A stretch of DNA of 5,410 nt. Origin: Candidatus Rokuibacteriota bacterium (lineage in GTDB: Bacteria > JAUVQV01). The stretch spans positions 1-5,410 of the forward strand of contig JAUWCW010000162.1 of the NCBI GenBank assembly GCA_030609125.1, read 5' to 3'. The notes below the pieces were generated by a model. It did not search any database and was not told the DNA's origin. It worked only from the letters and a program-made list of their open reading frames with translations. Positions 1 through 5,357 of the stretch are shown piece after piece. Position 1 is the stretch's first letter; every line of letters starts with the position of its first letter. The position numbers and the translations under genes are program-made.

Positions 1-1507
1 TCTTCACCTTCTGCACGTACTCGGCGGCGTACTTGCCGGCCCGGCGGCCGAAGACGTTGTAGTCCAGCACCGAGTTGCCCATGAGACGGTTGCGGCCGTG
101 GAGCCCGCCGGAGGCCTCCCCGGCGACGAAGAGGCCCGGGATGTTCGTTTCGCATTTCGCGCTTATCTCGACCCCCCCGTTCTGGTAGTGCAGGGTGGGG
201 TAGATGAGCATCGGCTCCTGCGTGATGTCGATGCCGTACCGGATGAACTGGCGGTACATGGCGGGGAAGTGCCGTCGCGTGTACCCCTCGCCCTGGATCA
301 TGTCGATGATGGGAGAATCGAGCCACACGCCGACGCGCCCGGAGGGGGTCTCGATGCCGTTGCAGTTCTGCACGCACTCGCGGATGATGGCGGCCCCCTC
401 CACGTCCCGGGGCTCACGCGGGAAGACGAAGAGCTCCCCGGACTTGTTCACGGGCTGGCCGCCGGCGCCCCGGATCCCCTCGGTGACGAGAAAGCCCGCG
501 ATCTGCTCCGGGAAGGCGGCGCCGGTGGGGTGGTACTGGACCGAGTCCATGAACATCAGGTTCGCGCCCGCCCGGTAGGCCATGACGAGGCCGTCGCCGG
601 TGGCGCCGTAGTGATTCGTGGTGGCGAAGCTGCGGATGTGCAGGCGCCCGTAGCCGCCGGTGGCGATGAGGGTGGCCTTGGCCTTGACGATGAAGTATTC
701 CTCCGTCTCGAGGTTGTAGAGCACGGCCCCCGCGCAGCGTCCCTTGTCGTCGAGGATCAGCTCGACGGCGGGCATGAAGTCCATGACCCGAACCATGTCG
801 GGGTGGTTCCGCACCTCGTCCATGAGGGTCCGCATGATGATCATGCCCGTGTAGTCCCGGGAGGAGAGCATCCTCTTGCGTGAGGTGCCCCCGCCGTGCA
901 GGACCTTGAGCTTGTTGCCTTCCACCTTGTCCCAGATCACGCCCAGATCCTCGAGCCACTTGACGACCTCCGGGCCATCCTCGGTGAGGGCCCGCATCAG
1001 CTCCGGCTTGTTCTCGAAGTGTCCGCCGCCCATGGCGTCCAGGTAGTGGCGGGTGGGGGAGTCGGTCTCGCTCACCGCCGCCTGCATGCCGCCCTGGGAC
1101 ATCATGGAGTTGGCGTCGCCCATGCGCAGCTTGGTGGCGATGATGGACTTGACGCCGTTCTGAAGGGCGATGATGGACGCTGCCGCCCCGGCCCCGCCGC
1201 CGCCGACGATGAGAAGCTCCGTCTCGAAGTCGGGTTTGGTGAGATCGAACAACTTCGGCGAGATCCGGGAGTGGGACTCGAGCATCTCCGCCACCTCGGT
1301 GGTGAGCATCTCCCCCTTGTTGGGCCCCACGCGGACCTTGCGCTGGGCCCCTTTCTGGAAGTCGGGGTGAAACCCGTCCAGCACGTCCTTGCGCTCCCGT
1401 GCGTCCATGAGGGGGTAGACGGGCTTGCCGGTCCGGGCGAGCTCGAACCTCTCGCCCCTGGTCCGGGCGACCTTCTCTAAAGACTCGTTCATGTATTCCG
1501 GATACAT
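1..1507 (-). CDS. FrdA/SdhA-type FAD-dependent dicarboxylate oxidoreductase flavoprotein (3' truncated)
   Basis: The first 502 codons are present; the frame is open to base 1, so the C-terminal helical domain is missing. Residues 1-95 are a charged extension with no counterpart in classical FrdA, which reaches its FAD motif within about 20 residues. The family core follows: dinucleotide-binding LLIVGGGGAGAAA (98-110), MMSQGGMQAA (135-144), ATGGYG (282-287), TGDG (303-306), QYHPTG with His326, TEGIRGAGG (342-350), PRD with Arg367, HYQNGG with His440, AGEASGGLHG (462-471) and NRLMGNS with Arg474. By alignment to known fumarate reductases, His326, Arg367, His440 and Arg474 match the substrate-binding and proton-transfer residues, so fumarate/succinate or a close analogue is the likely substrate. 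The residue that carries covalent FAD in membrane FrdA/SdhA is Asn133 here, so FAD is probably non-covalent. L-aspartate oxidase (NadB) shares these residues, but the Fe-S partner and operon argue against it. No signal peptide: cytoplasmic. Confidence 0.9.
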   Translation of the reverse strand, partial: MYPEYMNESLEKVARTRGERFELARTGKPVYPLMDARERKDVLDGFHPDFQKGAQRKVRVGPNKGEMLTTEVAEMLESHSRISPKLFDLTKPDFETELLIVGGGGAGAAASIIALQNGVKSIIATKLRMGDANSMMSQGGMQAAVSETDSPTRHYLDAMGGGHFENKPELMRALTEDGPEVVKWLEDLGVIWDKVEGNKLKVLHGGGTSRKRMLSSRDYTGMIIMRTLMDEVRNHPDMVRVMDFMPAVELILDDKGRCAGAVLYNLETEEYFIVKAKATLIATGGYGRLHIRSFATTNHYGATGDGLVMAYRAGANLMFMDSVQYHPTGAAFPEQIAGFLVTEGIRGAGGQPVNKSGELFVFPREPRDVEGAAIIRECVQNCNGIETPSGRVGVWLDSPIIDMIQGEGYTRRHFPAMYRQFIRYGIDITQEPMLIYPTLHYQNGGVEISAKCETNIPGLFVAGEASGGLHGRNRLMGNSVLDYNVFGRRAGKYAAEYVQKVK

Positions 1508-1513
1508 AACCTG

Positions 1514-1518
1514 CTCCT
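1514..1518 (-). promoter_or_regulatory. Ribosome binding site AGGAG of the flavoprotein gene
   Basis: AGGAG on the minus strand is 6 bases before ATG 1507. This fixes the flavoprotein start and confirms that its long N-terminal extension is translated. A second in-frame ATG five codons in has no comparable site. Confidence 0.75.
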
Positions 1519-1530
1519 TTCACGGGATTC

Positions 1531-1628
1531 TTTTGCTCCCTGACTGCGTTGCGCCCTCGTTCGCTTGTGCGGCGTTCGGACGTACGCCTCCGCGCTCACA
1601 TCGGGCGACGCCTTGTCAGGAACCAAAA
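1531..1628. repeat. Long imperfect inverted repeat in the operon spacer
   Basis: The outer arms are TTTTGCTCCCTGAC (1531-1544) and GTCAGGAACCAAAA (1615-1628), which pair at 12 of 14 positions. Inside them GCGTTGCGCCC (1547-1557 region) can pair, with a 2-base bulge, with GGGCGACGC (1603-1611 region), and the core has GGCGT (1571-1575) facing ACGCC (1584-1588). Together they would form a roughly 98-base interrupted stem in RNA or as a cruciform. It could be an intercistronic mRNA-processing or stabilising structure, or a copy of a dispersed palindromic repeat family. Only the inverted symmetry is seen; the role is unknown. Confidence 0.55.
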
Positions 1629-1668
1629 TCTCTCCCGCGAATGTTTCGTTATCGGTGCTTGTTTTCAT

Positions 1669-2448
1669 CTATGATTCCATGTCCCGGTCGTAGTAGAGCT
1701 TCGACAGGGCCTCTTTCTCCGCCGTCATCAGCTTTTTGTACTCACGGTCGTATTTGCCTCTTTTCATTTCCCGGATGCGTTTTTCGAGGTGTTCACTCTT
1801 CGGCGCCAGGTACTTGCCGTAGAGGCGCTTGCCGAGGAGGGCGACGTTCATCTGGACGATCTCGGCGGGACAGCGGATGGCGCAGAGGCCGCAGGCGAGG
1901 CAGTCGAAAGAGATGTCCATGAGGGCCTCCATGTCGCCCCGCTTGGCGGCCTGGATGTAGTCCATGACCTCCAGCTCCTGGGGACAGGCCTTGGAGCAGG
2001 TGTTGCAGGCCACGCAGCGGAAGACCTCCGGGTAGAATTTCTGTATCGTCGCCACGTCGGCGGTGATCCGGTCCATGTCGTAGATCGCCTTGTGGGCCGG
2101 GTGCGCGGGGATCTGGGTCAGCCACATGCCCTCGGCCACCATGGTGGTGCAGGCCAGGCCGGTGTAGATTTTGTAGTCCCCCGGCATCCGGTAGATCGTC
2201 GCGCAGGCCCCGCAGTAGCCTTCGCGGCAGCCCGCGCCCCTCTTGATCTGGTAGCCCGCGTACTCGATGGCGCCCATGATGGTGGCCTCTTCCGGGACCT
2301 TGTAGCCCGAGCCCATGATGTAGATAGTGACGAAGTTCTCCCCGTGGGTCGGGATCTCGCAGACTTCGGCCTGCTTTTTCACTTTCGGCGCGGTCTTTTT
2401 CGGGGCCTTCTTCGCCGGCCTCTTCGTTGAAGCTTTCTTTGCTGTCAT
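1669..2448 (-). CDS. Soluble FrdB/SdhB-like iron-sulfur subunit (2Fe-2S plus two 4Fe-4S motifs)
   Basis: Predicted 259-residue electron-transfer partner of the flavoprotein encoded next. Residues 1-26 are a Lys/Ala/Pro-rich tail (PAKKAPKKTAPKVKK). Residues of about 38-110 form a [2Fe-2S] ferredoxin domain with Cys74, Cys79, Cys82 and Cys100 (CREGYCGAC, then GLAC), the fold and CREGxCGxC signature of SdhB/FrdB. Residues 140-200 carry two complete CxxCxxCxxxCP motifs: Cys145/148/151/155 and Cys183/186/189/193. SdhB and FrdB normally have one [4Fe-4S] and one [3Fe-4S] with different spacing, so this protein has diverged and seems built for a soluble electron route and not for quinone. The C-terminus (205-259) is highly charged and probably helical. 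No membrane segment or anchor gene is seen. It lies 17 bases after the reductase stop and ends in TAG at 1671-1669. It differs from thiol:fumarate reductase TfrB, which has an HdrB/D-like C-terminal domain that is absent here. Confidence 0.88.
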   Translation of the reverse strand: MTAKKASTKRPAKKAPKKTAPKVKKQAEVCEIPTHGENFVTIYIMGSGYKVPEEATIMGAIEYAGYQIKRGAGCREGYCGACATIYRMPGDYKIYTGLACTTMVAEGMWLTQIPAHPAHKAIYDMDRITADVATIQKFYPEVFRCVACNTCSKACPQELEVMDYIQAAKRGDMEALMDISFDCLACGLCAIRCPAEIVQMNVALLGKRLYGKYLAPKSEHLEKRIREMKRGKYDREYKKLMTAEKEALSKLYYDRDMES

Positions 2449-2458
2449 GGCGCTCTCT

Positions 2459-2465
2459 CTCCTCC
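2459..2465 (-). promoter_or_regulatory. Purine-rich ribosome binding site before the FrdB-like gene
   Basis: GGAGGAG begins immediately after the TGA stop of the reductase gene. AGGAG within it is 10 bases from ATG 2448. The reading frame is open upstream of this ATG (to another ATG at 2574), but that stretch overlaps the previous gene, is Arg/His-rich and shows no family sequence, so 2448 is the start. Confidence 0.65.
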
Positions 2466-3290
2466 TCAATACTCCTGAGGCAGTTTCTTCAGCTCGGCCC
2501 AGGAATAGACGGGGCCGTGGATGCAGACGTAGTGCTTGCCGATGTTGCAGCGGCCGCATTTGCCGATGCCGCACTTCATCTTGTTTTCAACGGTGGTGTA
2601 GATCTGCTCGTCTTCGAAGCCGAGCTGCTTCAGGTTGGCTATGACGAACTTGATCATGATCGGGGGGCCGCAGGTGACGGCGATGGTGTTCTCCGGCGAC
2701 GGCTTCTTGTCCAGCACGTTGGCGGGGACGAAGCCGACGAAGCCGTCCCACCCCTCCTCCTCGGAGTCGACCGAGAGGTGAAGGTTCATTTTTCCCTTGA
2801 GCTCTTCGAGTTCCTCGCTGTAGACGAGGTCGGCGGAGGTCCGGGAGCCGTAGAAGAGCGACAGCTCCCCGTAGTCTTCCCGGTTGCCCAGGGCGGTGTG
2901 GAGGACGGACCAGACCGGGGCGATGCCGATGCCGCCGCCGATGATGATCAGGTTCTTCCCCTTCCACTCCTCCACGGGGAAGGTGTTTCCGTAGGGGCCC
3001 CTGATGCCGATCACGTCCCCCTCCTTCAGCTCGTGCAGCTCCGTCGTCACCCTTCCGGTCTTGAGGATGGAAAACTGCAGGTAGTCCTTCTGCAGGGGGG
3101 ACGAGGAGATGGATATCATGGACTCGCCCGTGCCGAAGACGGAGAGCATGGCGCACTGTCCGCACTGGTGGGAGAAGCCGTTGTCGCCGACGAACCGCAT
3201 CCTGAAGGTCTTGATGGGCCGGACGCCGCCGACCTCCTCCTTGATGGAGACGATCTTTGCCAGCTTGGGCAGATAGGCGTTAGGACTCAT
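2466..3290 (-). CDS. FlxA / HydG / AsrB-like FAD- and NAD(P)-binding reductase with C-terminal 2Fe-2S site
   Basis: Predicted 274-residue cytoplasmic flavoprotein of the ferredoxin-NADP reductase superfamily, PyrK/HydG/AsrB branch. It probably moves electrons between NAD(P)H and the Fe-S subunits encoded beside it. Order of parts: N-terminal FAD barrel with MISISSSP (58-65), the FAD-contact segment of this branch, and GRVTTELHELKEGD (79-92) running into RGPYGN (97-102); the nucleotide-binding GGGIGIAPVWSVL (118-130); FYGSRTSADLVY (146-157); TCGPPIMIKF (206-215); and a C-terminal [2Fe-2S] site with Cys240, 245, 248 and 256, followed by GP. Length and domain order are normal for the family. An unusual CGQC (43-46) replaces the PGQF-type segment near the flavin site. 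NADH versus NADPH preference cannot be read from the sequence. The gene begins inside the previous one and ends 17 bases before the next start, so it is in the same transcript. Confidence 0.92.
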   Translation of the reverse strand: MSPNAYLPKLAKIVSIKEEVGGVRPIKTFRMRFVGDNGFSHQCGQCAMLSVFGTGESMISISSSPLQKDYLQFSILKTGRVTTELHELKEGDVIGIRGPYGNTFPVEEWKGKNLIIIGGGIGIAPVWSVLHTALGNREDYGELSLFYGSRTSADLVYSEELEELKGKMNLHLSVDSEEEGWDGFVGFVPANVLDKKPSPENTIAVTCGPPIMIKFVIANLKQLGFEDEQIYTTVENKMKCGIGKCGRCNIGKHYVCIHGPVYSWAELKKLPQEY

Positions 3291-4326
3291 GGTCGTGGAC
3301 CTCTTCGAGGATGTCGATGATGTCAATGCTCACGGGACAGCGCGATATGCAACGGCCGCAGCCCGTGCACTGGAATTCTCCGTGGTGCTCCACGAAGTAC
3401 TGGAACTTGTGGTTCAGCCGCTGCCGCAGACGCGACGCCCGGTCGGGGCGGGGATTGTGGCCTGAGGAGTGCATGGTGAAGTCCGGGAACTGGCAGGTGT
3501 CCCAGGTGCGGATCCTCCTGCCCTTCGGCGGCGACGCGCTGGTGAGCTCGTCGGTGAGATCGAAGCAGTGGCAGGCGGGGCAGAGGTAGGTGCAGATCCC
3601 GCAGCGGATGCACCCCAGCGCCTTCTCGTCCCAGAAGGGGCTCTCGAACATCTTCTTGAGCTTGCCCGGAAGCTGGTTCGCGTCCCTCAGGGACCGTTCG
3701 ATTCTCTGCTCGGAGTCGGTGAAAGCCGTGGCCAGCTCCCGCCGGTCCCGGTCCGTCGGCTTGGTGAAGAGATTCTTCGCCTTGCTCAGAAGCTTCTCCC
3801 CCTTCTCCGTCACGGCGTCGACGACGTACCGGTCGCCGAGGTCGGTCATGAGAATATCGAGACCCTCCCGGGAGTGCGGCGAACCGCCGACGCTGGGGCA
3901 GAAGCAGTTGGGGGAGGGGGGGTGATTGCAGGTCAGCCCCACGAGGACCGTCTTCTCCCGGCGTGCCTGATAGTAGGGGTCGTTGATCGTGCCGCCGAAG
4001 ACAATGTCCGTCAGCGTGGCGGCCCTGGCGTCACAGGGCCGGACCCCGAAGATGACCCGGTCCTTCTTCCCGGGCAGGGTCTCGGTGAGCGTCGGCTGTC
4101 CCTCCTCGTCGGTATCGAACTCGAAGAGTGTCTCCGTCTGGGGGAAGATGATCTTCTTGGGGGCCTGCACGGTGTTCGGGTACGAGGGGCTGATCTCTTT
4201 CAGATCCTCCACGGCCTCGTAGATCCAGACTCCGTCCTTTTCCACCGGCGCGTAGACCTCGAACCCCGCGAGTTTTTTCACCCACGGCGCGAATGATTTT
4301 TTGGGCAGGATCTTTTCCATTGTCAT
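3280..4326 (-). CDS. FlxB / sulfhydrogenase-beta (HydB) / AsrA-like 4Fe-4S dicluster protein
   Basis: Predicted 348-residue soluble electron-transfer subunit, the usual length for HydB/ShyB and AsrA proteins. The N-terminal domain carries GVRPCDARA (Cys98, the counterpart of KGCDSRA in the preceding gene) and the family Cys-rich loop TCNHPPSPNCFCPSVG (Cys133, 141, 143). The C-terminal part has GCIRCGICTYLCPACHC (cluster cysteines 239, 242, 245, 249, extra 252 and 254), the NPRPDRASRLRQRLNHKF segment common in this family, and a second motif with Cys320/323/326/330. It likely docks on the FAD/NAD reductase encoded next, as HydB does with HydG and AsrA with AsrB. Start: ATG 4326 overlaps the preceding TGA (TGATG). 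An ATG two codons later, at 4320, is preceded by AGGTGA and is nearly as good. The gene ends in TAA, overlapping the next gene by 11 bases. No hydrogenase or siroheme sulfite reductase gene is visible here, so neither of those specific functions is supported. Confidence 0.87.
   Translation of the reverse strand: MTMEKILPKKSFAPWVKKLAGFEVYAPVEKDGVWIYEAVEDLKEISPSYPNTVQAPKKIIFPQTETLFEFDTDEEGQPTLTETLPGKKDRVIFGVRPCDARAATLTDIVFGGTINDPYYQARREKTVLVGLTCNHPPSPNCFCPSVGGSPHSREGLDILMTDLGDRYVVDAVTEKGEKLLSKAKNLFTKPTDRDRRELATAFTDSEQRIERSLRDANQLPGKLKKMFESPFWDEKALGCIRCGICTYLCPACHCFDLTDELTSASPPKGRRIRTWDTCQFPDFTMHSSGHNPRPDRASRLRQRLNHKFQYFVEHHGEFQCTGCGRCISRCPVSIDIIDILEEVHDHES
3299..3303 (-). promoter_or_regulatory. 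Ribosome binding site GAGGT for the FAD/NAD reductase gene
   Basis: GAGGT on the minus strand lies 8 bases before ATG 3290. The same frame is open further upstream with another ATG at 3326, but this site and the start of homologous-looking sequence (MSPNAYLPKL) select 3290. The extra 12 residues from 3326 would be Ser/Thr-rich and overlap the preceding gene more deeply. Confidence 0.6.
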
Positions 4327-5357
4327 CACCTGATGAAGTCGCCCGGATCGTCGTCGCGGAAGCTGGCGACCAGCGAGTCGCCCTCGGCGTCGAAGCCGGC
4401 GTCGTAGCCGAAGAGTTCCTTGGCGGCCTTTTCGAGCTTCTTGTTGAGGAAACGAACCGGGATGTCGAGGGGGCAGACCCGCTGGCACTCGCCGCAGTCG
4501 ATGCAGCGCCCGGCGAGATGTATGGCCCGGACGTAGTGGTAGCCGAAATTCTCCGAGGAGGCGGAGGATCTCTCGATCCACTTTATCCGGTCCGCCTTCT
4601 CCTCGGCGCTGGTGCCGGCGTCGACGGCGAAGTTGATGGTGTCCACCACGCACTCGTCGCAGAAGCACATGGGGCATACGGAGCGGCAGGCGTAGCAGCG
4701 GATGCAGCGCCCGATCTGCTCCTCCCAGAAGGCCCGGCGCTCGGCGGCGGACATCTTCTCGATCTTCTCCAGCGAACCGTAGGGCTTCTCGGGGCTGCGC
4801 TCGATCTTTTCACCCTCCAGGAAGTCGGAGACCACGGGGTAGCTTGCCCTGCACTCGACGCAGCGCTCGGCGAGAAGCTCGACGGCGGGAACGGTCGTTC
4901 TCTTTCCCTCCGACTCGACGCTGAAGGCGTCCTCGCCCTCGCGCTCGATGCCGTCCACCTTTCTCCCCTTGAATCTGCGGGCCACCTTCTTCTCGTCGGC
5001 GACGCCCGATCTTTCGCAGGAAACACCTATCAGGTAGACATCGCCGCGGTCGATGAACCTCTCCTGCAGCAGCACGTTCACCGCGCGGCTGTCGCAGCCC
5101 TTGACGACGATGGCCACGGGGCGGCTGTCGGGGTCTTTTTCCCGTCCCTTCCGCCGCTTTTCGTCGCGGACGAACCGGACCAGGTTGTGGACGCAGGTCG
5201 GGTCCCAGATGAGCCGCTCCGCGTCTTCGGGCTTCACGGCGAAGAAGGGTGCGGCGGTGAGACCGTCCGGTCCCCGCCGGTAGCCGACGACGTACTTCAC
5301 CGCGCCCTCTTCGAGGAGGCGTCGCGCCTCCCGGCGGATTCTATCGACCTGTGACAT
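4326..5357 (-). CDS. FlxC-like 4Fe-4S dicluster electron-transfer protein (FrhB-related)
   Basis: Predicted 343-residue cytoplasmic iron-sulfur protein that probably relays electrons between a flavin reductase and a bifurcating HdrA/MvhD-type partner. The N-terminal half resembles the FrhB/F420-hydrogenase beta and HydB superfamily: a beta-strand followed by the KGCDSRAV motif (Cys88), then GVSC at 111-114. A CVEC pair sits at 166-169. The C-terminal part has two CxxCxxCxxxC motifs: Cys218/221/224/228 followed by a Cys-rich CPMCFCDEC tail (Cys231, 233, 236), and Cys285/288/291/295 followed by Pro. No signal peptide or membrane segment is visible. Start at ATG 5357; a GTG at 5360 would add one residue. 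The TGA stop overlaps the next ATG by one base. It shares its architecture with the gene immediately downstream, so the two look like diverged paralogues, as FlxB and FlxC do. F420 use is not implied, because FrhB-type domains occur in many F420-independent enzymes. The class assignment is firm; the name FlxC rests on order and architecture. Confidence 0.85.
   Translation of the reverse strand: MSQVDRIRREARRLLEEGAVKYVVGYRRGPDGLTAAPFFAVKPEDAERLIWDPTCVHNLVRFVRDEKRRKGREKDPDSRPVAIVVKGCDSRAVNVLLQERFIDRGDVYLIGVSCERSGVADEKKVARRFKGRKVDGIEREGEDAFSVESEGKRTTVPAVELLAERCVECRASYPVVSDFLEGEKIERSPEKPYGSLEKIEKMSAAERRAFWEEQIGRCIRCYACRSVCPMCFCDECVVDTINFAVDAGTSAEEKADRIKWIERSSASSENFGYHYVRAIHLAGRCIDCGECQRVCPLDIPVRFLNKKLEKAAKELFGYDAGFDAEGDSLVASFRDDDPGDFIR

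Larger units (their letters stand above)
1508..1668. other. 161-base spacer inside the operon, between the Fe-S and flavoprotein genes
   Basis: This is the only sizeable non-coding gap in a cluster whose other genes touch or overlap. It contains an imperfect palindrome (1531-1628) and, at its low-coordinate end, the ribosome binding site of the flavoprotein gene. I see no clear -10/-35 promoter pair on the minus strand and no U-run after a stem, so neither a promoter nor an intrinsic terminator is claimed. A 59-codon open frame runs through it but has no good ribosome binding site. Confidence 0.6.

Noticed and set aside
98-883. 261-codon plus-strand open frame
   Set aside because: It lies wholly antisense to the flavoprotein gene, has no recognisable motif, and is the kind of shadow frame expected opposite GC-rich codons.
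1-1507. L-aspartate oxidase NadB or adenylylsulfate reductase AprA
   Set aside because: NadB works without a dedicated Fe-S subunit and lacks the long extension. AprA has different motifs and pairs with AprB, a small ferredoxin-type protein without a 2Fe-2S domain.
414-1523. Long minus-strand open frame offset from the flavoprotein frame
   Set aside because: Its product is rich in Arg, Gly and His with no family motif, whereas the neighbouring frame (1507 to 2) gives a continuous FrdA-type protein with all core motifs.
1531-1628. Rho-independent terminator in the spacer
   Set aside because: On the transcribed strand the stem is followed by A-rich and not U-rich sequence, and the next gene has its own ribosome binding site in the same direction.
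2427-3320. 297-codon plus-strand open frame opposite the reductase gene
   Set aside because: The minus strand encodes a complete FAD/NAD reductase here; the plus frame is Asp/Gly/Val-rich low-complexity shadow sequence.
2466-4326. asrAB of anaerobic sulfite reductase
   Set aside because: Order and lengths fit AsrA-AsrB, but the following gene is an FrdB-like protein and not the siroheme subunit AsrC, and an additional FlxC-like gene precedes them.
4293-5354. 353-codon plus-strand open frame opposite the FlxC-like gene
   Set aside because: It mirrors the real gene almost end to end and shows no domain; the Fe-S motifs are on the minus strand.
2466-5357. Sulfhydrogenase or F420-reducing hydrogenase subunits
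   Set aside because: The beta/gamma-like subunits are present, but no NiFe small or large hydrogenase subunit is in the window, and FrhB-like domains alone do not show F420 use.
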